Notes: generated from the sequence alone by a model not told the origin. A stretch of DNA of 64,000 nucleotides from Alcanivoracaceae bacterium (GCA_029213045.1 JARGPN010000006.1:356123-420122), one strand, 5' to 3'. Positions 1 through 9,402 are shown, counted from the stretch's first letter. Numbers and translations are program-made.

Positions 1-869
1 AACATTTATGGACCTTCTTTTTTCTCGCGTCATTCGCCTTGCTTCAGGGCTGTTTTGGCGGCTCTCAGCCGGAAGAAGATCCCAACGCGACAGGGCTGGG
101 AGCTGACGGCGATTACGAAGTATGCAGCTACACCAACGGCCTAAGTTCAGACGGCTATCGCTCTGCACGAATGACCTACCCTTGCGATTTATCCGATGGC
201 CCTTTCCCTGCCACAACGTTAACTGGCGGCTTCACCAACACCAAAGAACAGATGGAATGGCTGAGCAATCATCTCACCAGCCACGGCTATGTCGTGCTCA
301 CCATGACGCCGACTAACACGCTGGGCAATCCGCCAATTTGGAAAAAAGCGCACCTCGCCGGCTTTGCAAAATTGGCGGAAGAAAATGCCCGTCTCGATAG
401 CCCAGTGATGCTTAATATTGCTCAGGACAAACGTGCGATCACCGGTTTCTCAATGGGCGGTGGCGGCACCTTGCTAGCGGCGGGAGAATTAGGTCAAGGC
501 TTTGCCACGGCAATCGCGTTAGCGCCTTATCTAGGCTCGAACAACCCTAACTATGCAAACATCGACGAGCCGGTGCTTGTTCTAGGTAGCGCCGAGGATA
601 TTCTGGCACCCGCCTCGAGTGTCGCCAGCTATTACCAAACATTACCGGCGGACATTACTCGCGCGCTGGCTATCTACAAAGACACCACGCATTTCCAATG
701 GTATGGCAGCGGCGATCCATTAGAAAAAACCAAGTTCAAAGTGCTGGTAACGGCGTGGCTGGATTACTACGTGAAGAATGATGCGAGCGCGCGCAGCTAC
801 TTTGATGGCGCTAAACACGCTGAGCATGAAGCTAACGATTGGTTCACGCAGTTTGAGTACCGCCCTTAG
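1..869 (+). CDS. Polyester-hydrolase-like (PETase/cutinase-type) alpha/beta hydrolase lipoprotein, 5' end cut
   Basis: The frame is open to the left edge, so the start codon lies outside the window. A hydrophobic run followed by the lipobox LLQGC, with Cys at codon 51-53, shows a lipoprotein signal; the TTG at 39 inside that signal is not a believable start. The mature part has an alpha/beta-hydrolase layout: GGFTNTKEQ near the oxyanion hole, nucleophile elbow GFSMGGGG (Ser codon 450-452), acid in SAEDILAP (Asp codon 597-599) and base in TTHFQW (His codon 690-692). The GxSMGGGG elbow and a C-terminal WLDYYVKND-like stretch match the dienelactone-hydrolase/PETase/cutinase family. It probably cleaves esters or polyesters at the cell envelope. 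Substrate is inferred from family only; the Trp before the PETase nucleophile is Phe here. Confidence 0.82.
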   Translation, partial: HLWTFFFLASFALLQGCFGGSQPEEDPNATGLGADGDYEVCSYTNGLSSDGYRSARMTYPCDLSDGPFPATTLTGGFTNTKEQMEWLSNHLTSHGYVVLTMTPTNTLGNPPIWKKAHLAGFAKLAEENARLDSPVMLNIAQDKRAITGFSMGGGGTLLAAGELGQGFATAIALAPYLGSNNPNYANIDEPVLVLGSAEDILAPASSVASYYQTLPADITRALAIYKDTTHFQWYGSGDPLEKTKFKVLVTAWLDYYVKNDASARSYFDGAKHAEHEANDWFTQFEYRP

Positions 870-896
870 TGGCACCATTGATACTGACTAAACGGT

Positions 897-934
897 AACG
901 CATTACGCCGGCACCTGTCGGCGTAATGCGTTTT
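897..934 (+). terminator. Rho-independent terminator after the hydrolase gene
   Basis: A 12-14 bp stem (left arm about 897-910, right arm 919-932) encloses an 8-nt loop and runs into TTTTGCTCTT. It lies 28 bases after the hydrolase stop. The opposite strand lacks a good U-run, so it serves mainly the plus-strand gene. Confidence 0.85.
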
Positions 935-954
935 GCTCTTCGCGCTTGCGACCG

Positions 955-1632
955 TTAATTTATCACCGGTAACGTAACGGGAGTAATGTTCGCGCCCCCA
1001 TAAGGCAGGAAGACTATGGTCTGCTCGCGCACGGGTACACGAGACTCTGGCTGATATCCCAATCGAATGACGTCACTACGGCCATCATAACGATACGCCA
1101 CATCATAACTTAATATTTTTTCACTTCTGTCCTGCACCGTTTCGCACTGACGTTCAGTCGTTGTATAGGTTTGTGTTTGTTGCTTATTACGTTGCACGTT
1201 GTCACCCACGATACCGCCCAACACAGCGCCACCAACCGTGGCGGCGTCTTTTCCTTTACCCCCTCCAAACTGATGCCCAATGACACCGCCAATTACCGCG
1301 CCGAGAAGCTTTCCGGTCACTCGTTGCTCATCATTCACCGGACGCTGATGCACCACCGTGTTATCACGGCATACTTCACGCGGGGTTGAGATGACTTTTG
1401 TGATGGGTGTTACGGAGAGAATATCTGCATACGCGGGGCGCACCACTACTTCCGGTATGACCGCTGCTGGAACGACCTCGGGCGGGGCCGCTTGCTGCGG
1501 CGCGACAACAGCAACGCTTTCTGTGTTATTCAGCGGCGCAACGTTTCGGCTACCCATCCAAGAACCAAGGCTGAATATGGCTGTGGCCGTGACTGCTCCA
1601 CCCGCTACAGCACCAATCAGGGACTTGTTCAT
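955..1632 (-). CDS. Glycine-zipper 2TM domain protein
   Basis: 225 residues. The start is ATG at 1632 because GGAGG (plus-strand CCTCC at 1638-1642) sits 5 nt upstream of it; an upstream in-frame ATG at 1644 would place that ribosome site inside the gene. The N-terminus (MNKSLIGAVAGGAV) is a hydrophobic anchor or uncleaved signal. A Pro/Val-rich linker follows, then a Gly-zipper block (GKLLGAVIGGVIGHQFGGG and GGAVLGGIVGD) typical of SlyB/Pcp/17-kDa-antigen envelope proteins, then a Cys-containing polar tail. There is no lipobox Cys after the signal, unlike SlyB. Probably an inner-membrane or periplasmic envelope protein of unknown precise role. It lies downstream of and on the same strand as the AraC gene, about 100 bases apart. 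Confidence 0.8.
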   Translation of the reverse strand: MNKSLIGAVAGGAVTATAIFSLGSWMGSRNVAPLNNTESVAVVAPQQAAPPEVVPAAVIPEVVVRPAYADILSVTPITKVISTPREVCRDNTVVHQRPVNDEQRVTGKLLGAVIGGVIGHQFGGGKGKDAATVGGAVLGGIVGDNVQRNKQQTQTYTTTERQCETVQDRSEKILSYDVAYRYDGRSDVIRLGYQPESRVPVREQTIVFLPYGGANITPVTLPVIN

Positions 1633-1735
1633 AAAAACCTCCATGCTTCAGGAACCGCAATTGCGGCGTTCAAAAACTTGGAGGCGCGCTGGGGCAAAAA
1701 AGTTTATGCAACGAATGAGGAAGAAATGTGCACGA

Positions 1736-2779
1736 TTAAGCTTGGCTTATTCGATAGTCGCGCGGTGTTTTACCGGTCCATCGTTTAAACGCGCGAGAGA
1801 AGTTTGATACGTCGTTATAACCCAGCCGGTATGCGACCTCGCTGATGCCCAGTCGGTCATCCGCCAGCCAACGCAGGGCGCGATCTTTAAGTTCACTTTC
1901 TGTGAGATCGCGGTAATTAACGCCCTCTTCGTGCAAACGGCGTTTAAATGTGCGCGACGACAAGTGCAGCCAACCGGCCATGCGTTCTAACGCTGGCAGG
2001 GCCTCGCCCTCTTCTGCCATGCGTAAATTTTCGGCCACTCGGCGCGCCAATGTTTCGCGTCCAGCAAACAATTGCTGATATTCGATTTCGCATTGTTCGC
2101 GGGCTAATTCTGCGACGGCTGGATCCGCTAAACGCGGGGCCAACTTAAACATTTTCACCGGTCCCCGCAGGGCGAACGCATCGCTGTTATAAATAATCGG
2201 CACACTTAGTCGACTTTTATAACGCTGATAGTATTTAGGCTCGTCGATAGGCATATGCACTGAGATGCCTTCAAGCGTTTCTCCCAAAAGCTGCTCAAGC
2301 ATTAGCACTAAGCCAACCAAAATGGATTCCATCACGAAGATACGCAGCGACCCCATTTCCATGCGAGTGGACACCACAATCTCGGAAATATCGCCCGACA
2401 CTTTATAGCCGGCCTGCAAAAATGGGGCACGCAAACCGATATACCGCACCACAGCATCCAATGCGTCGCCTACCGTCGGGCTGGACATCGCCATCAAACC
2501 AAGGGAACCGTGCAGCGTCACTTTTAACGCGTGGGCGAACTCAAGACCAACGCCTTTCTCCCCGACCAAGCTCACCGCACGCTCCGCAGCAATATGCCCA
2601 GTTAATACGGAAATTCGGCTATCTGGCTGCAATAGACCCGACCTCGTAACACCCAAGCCCTCTAAGATGATTTGCTCGTCGGCGCCTAAACGCTTAACAA
2701 CATCGCACAGCAGCAATAAATAAATGCCTGGGACACCGAGATACCAATTTGCTGCGTTGTGAGTACGGCCTGCCTGCAC
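1736..2779 (-). CDS. AraC-family transcriptional regulator (OruR/ArgR-like N-terminal domain)
   Basis: 347 residues from a GTG start preceded by GGAGG about 10 nt upstream. The C-terminal 100 residues carry two helix-turn-helix motifs of AraC type, including MAGWLHLSSRTFKRRLHEEG and ISEVAYRLGYNDVSNFSRAF, ending WTGKTPRDYR. The N-terminal 200 residues resemble the arabinose-binding-like ligand domain of OruR-type regulators rather than a cupin. It should bind DNA as an activator in response to a small molecule, which is unknown. No obvious catabolic operon is next to it; the glycine-zipper gene downstream may be an unrelated neighbour. Confidence 0.9.
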   Translation of the reverse strand: MQAGRTHNAANWYLGVPGIYLLLLCDVVKRLGADEQIILEGLGVTRSGLLQPDSRISVLTGHIAAERAVSLVGEKGVGLEFAHALKVTLHGSLGLMAMSSPTVGDALDAVVRYIGLRAPFLQAGYKVSGDISEIVVSTRMEMGSLRIFVMESILVGLVLMLEQLLGETLEGISVHMPIDEPKYYQRYKSRLSVPIIYNSDAFALRGPVKMFKLAPRLADPAVAELAREQCEIEYQQLFAGRETLARRVAENLRMAEEGEALPALERMAGWLHLSSRTFKRRLHEEGVNYRDLTESELKDRALRWLADDRLGISEVAYRLGYNDVSNFSRAFKRWTGKTPRDYRISQA

Positions 2780-3134
2780 AGTGAATGGGCCTCCGAAAGC
2801 TGATGTGTATTCAACATCTATAGTAAACCAAGCAAGCGCTCGGTGCAGTCACGACGCATAGCCAACGCGTCCACTCTGGTTGTTTTTTAGACGATTTTAC
2901 GCCTGAAAACCTAGCAATATCCTCAACGCTACGGCCACACACAAAAATCGACCGCCTATCCGCTGATATCAAGTGCCATCATTGTTGGCAGCCGATGGAT
3001 GTCGCTAGCCTGCACGGATAATTATAAAAAAACGTTAAATACGACCATCGCGATAAAGCGGGCACCGTCCGCAAATAAAAACACCCGCGAAGGGCTCAAT
3101 GTAACGAGAACAAACGTTGAAGGGGATGTGAAAT
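2780..3134. other. Intergenic stretch, 355 bases
   Basis: Lies between the divergently transcribed AraC gene and the small Cys-rich gene, so it must hold both promoters. I see no convincing -35/-10 pair, repeat, RNA or coding frame in it. A GAAGGGG ribosome site for the small gene lies at its right end. Confidence 0.5.
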
Positions 3135-3338
3135 ATGACGTGTGAATTTAAGGATCAATGCCCAATACCAGGCGACCGTGGCGTTAAACGTATCTTCCAG
3201 CGTAAATACTGTGAAGGGAATTGGCACGAATGCGCACGCTACAACTTATCACTGTCATCACAACTCGAGAAAATCCCATTGTGGCTATTGCCCAATATGG
3301 AAAAAGAGGCAAGCGAGCTGCTGATAAATGCGACGTAG
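3135..3338 (+). CDS. Small Cys-rich protein of unknown function
   Basis: 67 residues from ATG at 3135, with GAAGGGGAT a suitable distance upstream. Four cysteines occur as CEFKDQC near residues 3-9 and YC...CARY near residues 26-33. This spacing recurs in a family of small bacterial proteins and resembles a metal site (Zn or Fe-S); that is inference. The rest is amphipathic helix. It stands alone, divergent from the AraC regulator and convergent with the next gene. No function can be assigned. Confidence 0.62.
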   Translation: MTCEFKDQCPIPGDRGVKRIFQRKYCEGNWHECARYNLSLSSQLEKIPLWLLPNMEKEASELLINAT

Positions 3339-3423
3339 AGGGGTTATTTCGAAGATTAAGCTCTAATTGATGGAGGAGAGATTACAGGCATCCATGCCTG
3401 CTTTAATTATTCGTTAATCCTAA

Positions 3424-4014
3424 TTACTCCATGCAGGCGCGCAGTTTTTGACGAATACCACTACGAATATCGCTAATTTCGAAGCGTGATTTTTCACGCA
3501 TTTCCGCTAAATCCAAACGGTGTAGGTTCAGCATTGGCGCTTGCTTTTTAAAGGCGCGTAAGTCGCCTTTTGTTAGCAACGGCAGAAACTCTTCGCCGCG
3601 TTGTTGAAACTCATCCGATACCGCACGCAACCCTGCAGCTAAGGGCACCGCGCGACCTTTGCCGCTGTCTGCGAAAGGAATATGGAGAAACAACCCTGAT
3701 TTCCCCACCACGCCGCCAGGCAAAATAGTGTACCCGGTTGGCTTAATCGCGCGATCTGGAATCGAATACCACGTTTCCGTAAAGGCTTCTAAATCAGGCA
3801 CAACAATGAGTTCTTCATCGCTGCCTGTGATGATATCCACGTCATACTTGGCGTAGATCTGCCCTACCTTATTCGAAAATATGGATAAAGAATTGGAGAA
3901 GTGACGCACAAATTCAAGCGCGCGGCGGTGATCATGAAATTCACGCAGGCTCCAAACGAGGCTCTCATCTGATTGCATTTCTGCTGCTGCTGAACTAATT
4001 CCGAGACTGGACAT
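3424..4014 (-). CDS. Conserved protein of unknown function with a long leader
   Basis: 196 residues from ATG at 4014. The frame is open 159 bases further upstream, but that part overlaps three stem-loops and encodes a peptide unlike the body, so I prefer 4014. A TTGGAG ribosome site lies at 4026-4031, with a spacing of 11 nt that is longer than usual. The body is soluble and mixed alpha/beta, with no signal peptide or membrane segment and a basic, helical C-terminus ending LRACME. It contains a PDLEAFTETWYSIPDRAI stretch and no recognised catalytic motif. I do not recognise the family. It is convergent with the small Cys-rich gene. Confidence 0.65.
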   Translation of the reverse strand: MSSLGISSAAAEMQSDESLVWSLREFHDHRRALEFVRHFSNSLSIFSNKVGQIYAKYDVDIITGSDEELIVVPDLEAFTETWYSIPDRAIKPTGYTILPGGVVGKSGLFLHIPFADSGKGRAVPLAAGLRAVSDEFQQRGEEFLPLLTKGDLRAFKKQAPMLNLHRLDLAEMREKSRFEISDIRSGIRQKLRACME

Positions 4015-4220
4015 GTATTTGCAAGCTCCAACTGTTGCTGTCTTCTGTCTCCCCCACCCCGATGCGGCGGTACCGCCGTATTGGAGGCCTATCGTATGTC
4101 CCTCAGGACAAGGCCCTCTATAGGGCCAATCGCTATGCGCTAAAGCTTTTTTTATGAAAAAAATGATGATCACCCATACTAAATGCGAACTGCGTCACAT
4201 TAAAGAGTGATGGCATTATA
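4015..4220 (-). promoter_or_regulatory. Possible structured 5' leader (cis-regulatory RNA candidate)
   Basis: On the minus strand a TATAAT -10 candidate (4215-4220) would give a leader near 190 nt. The leader holds three compact hairpins: arms 4122-4127/4112-4117 (GGCCCT with AGGGCC), 4106-4110/4097-4101 (TGTCC with GGACA), and a 14-bp palindrome at 4065-4078 centred on GGTACC. The ribosome site TTGGAG (4026-4031) is complementary to CTCCAA (4081-4086), and the same segment could instead pair ATTGG (4126-4130) with CCAAT (4080-4084). Such alternative pairing is what an RNA switch would need. It matches no riboswitch class I know, and no -35 box is clear. Confidence 0.3.
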
Positions 4221-4454
4221 ATTTCACAAATTTACAATTTGGCGCCCGATTTGGGGGTTTTGACGATATAACACCGGCATCTGAGCCGATCCACGTCTTT
4301 TATCAAGCCGTGTGAGCGTTATCTCATACCGAGATGTCCACCGGCGTGAAAGTGGAACCAGTATGCCCAAAAACCCTGTCTAACTAATACCGACTATTCC
4401 GCGTTTTGGAGTGAGTTTTCAGCTAGACTAGGCGCCGTCAATTTGAGGTCCCCC
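4221..4454. other. Intergenic region upstream of the YgiQ gene
   Basis: Divergent spacer between the unknown gene and the radical SAM gene. The only clear element is TGAGG at 4444-4448, the ribosome site that decides the ATG at 4455 as YgiQ start. No repeat or RNA gene seen. Confidence 0.45.
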
Positions 4455-6758
4455 ATGTCCGCCATCAGTATCCCACAAGCTCGTACCGCCCTTTTCGATT
4501 ACACCCCCTATTGGGCTGAGTGTTTCGGCGAGGCGCCCTTTCTGCCTATGTCCCGCGCGGAAATGGATCAACTCGGCTGGGATTCCTGCGACATCATTAT
4601 CGTCACCGGCGATGCCTACGTGGACCACCCTTCATTTGGCATGGCGATTATCGGCCGCTTGCTTGAAGCTCAAGGCTTCCGCGTGGGCATCATTGCGCAG
4701 CCCGACTGGACCTCTAAAGAGCCCTTTATGGCACTTGGCCAACCCAATCTTTTCTTTGGCGTTGCAGCCGGCAATATGGATTCAATGATCAACCGCTACA
4801 CGGCCGACCGCAAAGCACGGTCTGACGATGCCTACACGCCAGGCGGAAAAGGCGGCTCCCGGCCAGATCGTTGCTCGCTGGTATATTCCCAGCGCTGTAA
4901 AGAAGCGTGGCCGGATGTGCCCGTAGTACTCGGCGGGATCGAAGCCTCATTACGCCGCATTTCCCACTACGATTATTGGCAAGACAAAGTACGACGCTCA
5001 ATCTTGCTCGACGCCACCGCGGATATCTTGCTCTACGGCAACGCCGAGCGCGCGGTGGTGGATATTGCACATCGTCTTTCCCGTGGCGAGAACATCGATA
5101 GCATCACCGATATTCGCGGCACCGCCTTTATTCGACGCGACACGCCGAAAGACTGGATGGAAATTGATTCCACCCGTGTTGATCGCCCTGGCAAAGTCGA
5201 TCGAATTATTAATCCCTATGTGAACACGCAGGAAATGGACGCCTGCGAAATTGAAAAACGAAACAATCCAATGTTCGGCGTGCAGTACAACGAGAACGGC
5301 GAGCAAGTTGTGCAAATTTTGCCGCACCCAAAGCTCGACAGAAATAAAACCGTTATTCGTTTGCCGTCTCACGAAAAAGTCCGCAACGATCCCGTGCTTT
5401 ATGCACACGCTAGTCGTGTGCTGCACTTAGAAACAAACCCCGGCAATGCGCGCGCGTTAGTTCAACGCCATGAAGATATTGATGTGTGGTTAAACGCGCC
5501 ACCTATTCCGTTGACCACCGAAGAAATGGATTACGTTTTCGGGCTTCCGTATGCGCGCGTACCGCACCCGGCATACAAAGGCGAAAAAATTCCTGCGTAC
5601 GACATGATCCGTTTTTCTGTAAACATCATGCGCGGCTGCTTCGGTGGCTGTACATTTTGTTCAATCACGGAACACGAAGGCCGCATTATTCAAAGCCGCT
5701 CGCAAGAATCAATTTTGCGGGAAGTGGAAGAAATCAGAGACAAAGTACCGGGCTTTACCGGCGTTATTTCCGATCTCGGTGGCCCCACCGCGAACATGTA
5801 TCGCATTGCCTGTAAAAGCCGAGAAATCGAAGCCGCGTGCCGCAAACCAAGCTGTGTTTATCCCGGTATTTGCGAAAACCTCAATACCGATCACTCATCG
5901 TTAATTGATCTGTATCGTTCTGCGCGCAATCTGCCCGGCATTAAAAAGATCCTTATTGCCTCGGGTTTGCGCTATGACTTGGCGGTAAAAGATCCTGAAT
6001 ATGTGCGCGAACTAGTGACTCACCATGTTGGCGGCTACTTGAAAATTGCTCCTGAACATACCGAGCAAGGCCCGCTGTCTAGCATGATGAAGCCGGGCAT
6101 CGGCACTTACGATACGTTTAAAGAAATGTTCGAGCGCTTCACTAAAGAAGCCGGCAAGGAACAATATTTAATTCCATACTTCATCGCCGCGCACCCGGGT
6201 ACCAGCGATGAGGACATGCTGAATTTGGCGCTCTGGTTAAAGAAATACGAATTCCGTGCAGACCAAGTTCAAGCCTTTTACCCATCGCCAATGGCCAGTG
6301 CCACAGCGATGTATTACACCGGCAAGAACCCGCTGAGAAAGGTGTCGTATAAATCTAGTGGTATTGAAACGCCAAAGACTGCAGAACAAAGAAAACTGCA
6401 CAAAGCATTTTTGCGCTACCACGATCCGGCGAATTGGCCACTGCTGCGCGACGCGCTGAAGAAAATGGGCCGCGCAGACTTAATTGGAACAGGCAAGCAT
6501 CACCTTATTCCAAAAGATCAGCCGGCCACAAATAGTCGTGACTACCAAGCGCCGCGCCGGAAAAATTCACAAGGCGCACATGCAAAACGCACTCAGAAAA
6601 GTGCAACGAGCGGTGCGGCAGAAAGTTCGTCAAAAGGCGCTGCGAGAGAGCCAGGCAAAGGCCGCATTCAAACGCAACATACTGGGCTGCCGCCGAGAGA
6701 TGATGGCAGCCGAGGCGCTGGCAAACGGAAACCAATTAGAGCGCAGAAAAAACGCTAG
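4455..6758 (+). CDS. ygiQ: YgiQ family radical SAM protein
   Basis: 767 residues. ATG at 4455 is chosen over TTG at 4443 because TGAGG lies 6 nt before it. The N-terminal about 300 residues match the YgiQ-specific domain. The radical SAM core carries the CxxxCxxC cluster motif as CFGGCTFC (Cys395, Cys399, Cys402), which binds a 4Fe-4S cluster and S-adenosylmethionine. A DUF3362-type segment follows, then a basic Lys/Arg/Gln-rich disordered tail from about residue 680, as usual in the family. The substrate of YgiQ proteins is unknown. The gene stands alone and its stop shares four bases (CTAG) with the stop of the convergent acyltransferase gene. Confidence 0.95.
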   Translation: MSAISIPQARTALFDYTPYWAECFGEAPFLPMSRAEMDQLGWDSCDIIIVTGDAYVDHPSFGMAIIGRLLEAQGFRVGIIAQPDWTSKEPFMALGQPNLFFGVAAGNMDSMINRYTADRKARSDDAYTPGGKGGSRPDRCSLVYSQRCKEAWPDVPVVLGGIEASLRRISHYDYWQDKVRRSILLDATADILLYGNAERAVVDIAHRLSRGENIDSITDIRGTAFIRRDTPKDWMEIDSTRVDRPGKVDRIINPYVNTQEMDACEIEKRNNPMFGVQYNENGEQVVQILPHPKLDRNKTVIRLPSHEKVRNDPVLYAHASRVLHLETNPGNARALVQRHEDIDVWLNAPPIPLTTEEMDYVFGLPYARVPHPAYKGEKIPAYDMIRFSVNIMRGCFGGCTFCSITEHEGRIIQSRSQESILREVEEIRDKVPGFTGVISDLGGPTANMYRIACKSREIEAACRKPSCVYPGICENLNTDHSSLIDLYRSARNLPGIKKILIASGLRYDLAVKDPEYVRELVTHHVGGYLKIAPEHTEQGPLSSMMKPGIGTYDTFKEMFERFTKEAGKEQYLIPYFIAAHPGTSDEDMLNLALWLKKYEFRADQVQAFYPSPMASATAMYYTGKNPLRKVSYKSSGIETPKTAEQRKLHKAFLRYHDPANWPLLRDALKKMGRADLIGTGKHHLIPKDQPATNSRDYQAPRRKNSQGAHAKRTQKSATSGAAESSSKGAAREPGKGRIQTQHTGLPPRDDGSRGAGKRKPIRAQKKR

Positions 6759-7357
6759 CGTAAAGGGCCGGACAAACGTTCCGGCCTTTTGGGTTGTACG
6801 CCGCGATAACAATGGAGGATGCGCTCCATATCCGCGTCCATATCCCCGGTTGGGTGAAAGGTAAGCGGCAAATGCAAAATCCGATTTTCGTAATCGAACA
6901 TGGCCAACATGATTGGTACGCCAGCCTCTAACGCAATGCGATAAAACCCCGTCTTCCACTCCGGCGCGCCGTGCCGCGTACCTTCAGGCGCGATGCCTAA
7001 AAAGAGCTGATCCTTCTCATTAAATTTCTCCACCGACTGCTCAACGATCCCTGCTGCACTGGTGCGATCAATCGGGATCAATCCAATCCAACGCAACAGT
7101 GGCCCAAAAGGCCCGCGAAAAAGACTCGACTTGCCCATTAAGGAAATACGCAAACGCAGTGCGAGCACTGTGCTCACGCCAACCACCCCATCCCAGTTAG
7201 AGGTATGTGGTGCGCCAATCACGACCGCTTTGCGCACATTCGGAAACTCGCCGACCACTCGCCAGCCCATCAGCCCCAGCACCCATTCGCCCAGCCATTG
7301 GAAAAACTTATTACCACGACGAGGGACTTCGCTCCCCAGCATATTTTCGTAGGTCAT
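6755..7357 (-). CDS. PlsC-type lysophospholipid acyltransferase family protein
   Basis: 200 residues. The catalytic H(X4)D motif appears as HTSNWD near residue 52, and the substrate-binding motif as APEGTRHG near residue 124, both defining the glycerophosphate acyltransferase fold (PlsC/AGPAT). The short length and NWDG variant match a subgroup that is not the housekeeping PlsC, so it may acylate a specialised lysolipid. A weak hydrophobic segment near residues 20-35 suggests peripheral inner-membrane association. It is transcribed alone, toward the YgiQ gene; the plus-strand terminator at 6766-6790 lies inside its last codons. Confidence 0.9.
   Translation of the reverse strand: MTYENMLGSEVPRRGNKFFQWLGEWVLGLMGWRVVGEFPNVRKAVVIGAPHTSNWDGVVGVSTVLALRLRISLMGKSSLFRGPFGPLLRWIGLIPIDRTSAAGIVEQSVEKFNEKDQLFLGIAPEGTRHGAPEWKTGFYRIALEAGVPIMLAMFDYENRILHLPLTFHPTGDMDADMERILHCYRGVQPKRPERLSGPLR
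6766..6790 (+). terminator. Rho-independent terminator of the YgiQ gene, inside the convergent gene
   Basis: The 7-bp stem GGCCGGA (6766-6772) with TCCGGCC (6780-6786), loop of 7, is followed by TTTT. It begins 8 bases after the YgiQ stop and lies inside the 3' coding end of the acyltransferase gene. Confidence 0.7.
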
Positions 7358-7632
7358 AGCACACCCTGATGTTTGGCCTATTATGCCACCGGCATGCGCT
7401 AAACAATTGGCATATAGGGATTTTTTTCGTGCCGAGGAGGCCTAAAATAGGGCCTATAAGCACCAATCCAGTGAACGCCTGTCATCATTTCGTCGGATTG
7501 CAGTCTTTACATAAAAACGTATCGTTAGGCCCCTGAGGTGGGGTTTTGATCAGGTACCCAAGGTGGCCGCAAGAAACCACACTCAAAGCTAATCGTGACA
7601 CAATAATAACGACAAACGACAAGGCTGATTCC

Positions 7633-8604
7633 ATGAAGACGTTAAGCTGGCTGCTGTCCCGCGGCTTCACCGTTTTTTTTCTCTCGCTCTCCTTCGTTGC
7701 CATCATCACGCTGAATTACGACGCAAATAAACTGCTGCTGTGGTTTTTGCTGCCGTTCTATGCCATCAGCCTAGCCTTACAGTTCTTTTTGCCTAAGATA
7801 AAAAAGCCGCTGGAAAAAGGCGAATTGGCAACCGATTTAATCTCCAACTCTGTACTGACACTGGTTAACTCGCTGCAAAGCACCGGATTAGCAGCGATCT
7901 TTGCGCTCGGCTCATCGAGCTTGTTAATTGAAGCTGGGTGGATTGATCCGCAATGGGGGCTTAGCAATTACGCCATGTGGGTTCAGGTACTGGTCGGTGT
8001 TCTATTACTCGACTTCTTTTTCTACACAACACATCGAATGGCCCATGAAGTGCCAATGTTGTGGCGATTCCACTCTGTACATCATTGCGCCCATCGCGTG
8101 ACGTTTTTAAACGCTTATCGAGTTCACCCCATCGATGCGATGTTCCGTCGTTTCGTGCCGTTATTTTTTGTTTTGCTCACCGGCATTAGCGAACAAGCGC
8201 TGGTGGCGGTTGCCGTGATCGGCAGCGTGTTGGGTACGATTACCCATCTAAATATGGATTTAAAACACGGCTGGCTAAACTACGTCATTGGCACAAACGA
8301 AGTGCACCGCTGGCACCATTCTTCAAAATACAGTGAAGCGAAAAACTTCTCGGTTATCATGATTTGGGATCATTTATTCGGTACTTACTACTTCCCGAAA
8401 GATAGAGAAATGCCAGAACGTACCGGTCTCGGCGATGAGACGAACTATCCGCGCCACAGCTATTGGCAAATGCTGCTGCTTCCCTTCCGCTGGGATCGGT
8501 TGAAAGGTGACAAAAACGATACTCGTATCGCAGAGCAATCGAGCTCGACTGACGCTGAAAGCATTCAAGAAATCAGTGCGGCTAAAACAGCGGATGCGTC
8601 CTAG
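7633..8604 (+). CDS. Sterol desaturase / fatty acid hydroxylase superfamily membrane protein
   Basis: 323 residues from ATG at 7633; an upstream in-frame TTG at 7546 adds a polar stretch before the first membrane helix and is rejected. Four or five hydrophobic segments surround the three histidine boxes of di-iron hydroxylases: HRMAH, HSVHH and HRWHH. These bind a di-iron centre that oxidises C-H bonds of lipid substrates at the inner membrane. The bacterial clade is broad (sterols, carotenoids, fatty acids, ether lipids), so the substrate is unknown. The C-terminal 30 residues are polar and probably disordered. It is a single-gene unit. Confidence 0.9.
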   Translation: MKTLSWLLSRGFTVFFLSLSFVAIITLNYDANKLLLWFLLPFYAISLALQFFLPKIKKPLEKGELATDLISNSVLTLVNSLQSTGLAAIFALGSSSLLIEAGWIDPQWGLSNYAMWVQVLVGVLLLDFFFYTTHRMAHEVPMLWRFHSVHHCAHRVTFLNAYRVHPIDAMFRRFVPLFFVLLTGISEQALVAVAVIGSVLGTITHLNMDLKHGWLNYVIGTNEVHRWHHSSKYSEAKNFSVIMIWDHLFGTYYFPKDREMPERTGLGDETNYPRHSYWQMLLLPFRWDRLKGDKNDTRIAEQSSSTDAESIQEISAAKTADAS

Positions 8605-8622
8605 ACGTCTCTGCTGTTTTCC
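8584..8622 (+). terminator. Probable terminator after the hydroxylase gene
   Basis: AAAACAGC (8584-8591) pairs with GCTGTTTT (8613-8620), with an internal loop and an inner CGTC/GACG stem. The right arm ends in a four-T run. The left arm overlaps the last codons of the hydroxylase. Stem is interrupted, so confidence is moderate. Confidence 0.5.
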
Positions 8623-8646
8623 TGCACGACCATCACATTACATTCG

Positions 8647-9402
8647 TTAATCAAACGCCCAGGCATCCATAGCCAGTACACTGTATTCCGTGCTGCTATG
8701 GAGTTTTCGCGCCCGACCTGGCGCGGCAGCTGCCACCAACAAAGGCTGGAAGTGCTCATCCGTAGGATGATGAAAGTCGGCAAGGTTTAACGTATCCCAG
8801 CGCATGAGATCTGCCCGATCCTGCGATAGTAATACCGGCTCTAGCGCCTCTCTAAATAACTGCACGCGCGGGTCCTCGGGCTGTGTTACCGGCATGCGTA
8901 TTGCGCCGAGGTTGTGCGTTAAGCTGCCGCTACCGATTAGCAAAACGTTATCGTGTTCAAATTGTGATAACACCTTTCCAAGTCGCAGCACGCTTTGGTT
9001 ATCTGTGGGATATGGCAGAGACACCTGAACCACAGGCACCTCAGCTTCGGGAAACATCAGCGACAGCGGCACCCAAGCACCGTGATCAATGCCCCGATTC
9101 ATGTTTAATGAAGCAGCGATACCGCCCTCCTTGAGCGCGCCGACAACTCGGCGCGCTAGCGCCGGAGCACCACGTACCGGCCACTTGAACTGATACAAGG
9201 CATCAGGAAAGCCTGAAAAATCATAGATAAGCTCATGAGCCTCGCCTGCCGTCACTTGCACCTGTGGCGTTTGCCAATGCGCAGACACGACGAGAACGGC
9301 GTCAATATTGGGAAGTGTAGACGTTAATCTCTGAAGAAAAGAATGTGCCGGTGTTTGCTCCAGCAATAACATGGGCGCACCGTGGGAAATAAACAAACTC
9401 AT
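8647..9402 (-). CDS. ygiD: DODA-type class III extradiol ring-cleavage dioxygenase
   Basis: 251 residues. ATG at 9402 is chosen because it gives the canonical MSLFISHGAP start and is preceded by GGGACGGA; the frame extends 12 codons upstream without family similarity. Conserved metal and acid/base histidines occur in SHGAP, SAHWQTP, HGAWVPL and GSLTHN, as in the LigB-superfamily YgiD/DOPA 4,5-dioxygenase clade, where a single divalent metal is bound. YgiD-like enzymes open catechol rings such as L-DOPA; the natural substrate here is unknown. The gene is convergent with the hydroxylase gene and not in an obvious aromatic operon. Confidence 0.93.
   Translation of the reverse strand: MSLFISHGAPMLLLEQTPAHSFLQRLTSTLPNIDAVLVVSAHWQTPQVQVTAGEAHELIYDFSGFPDALYQFKWPVRGAPALARRVVGALKEGGIAASLNMNRGIDHGAWVPLSLMFPEAEVPVVQVSLPYPTDNQSVLRLGKVLSQFEHDNVLLIGSGSLTHNLGAIRMPVTQPEDPRVQLFREALEPVLLSQDRADLMRWDTLNLADFHHPTDEHFQPLLVAAAAPGRARKLHSSTEYSVLAMDAWAFD

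Noticed and set aside
1358-1807. Plus-strand frame across the glycine-zipper gene
   Set aside because: It is an antisense shadow of the Gly/Ala-rich gene on the minus strand.
6484-6864. Plus-strand frame overlapping the YgiQ tail
   Set aside because: It arises from the basic Lys/Arg-rich tail read out of frame.
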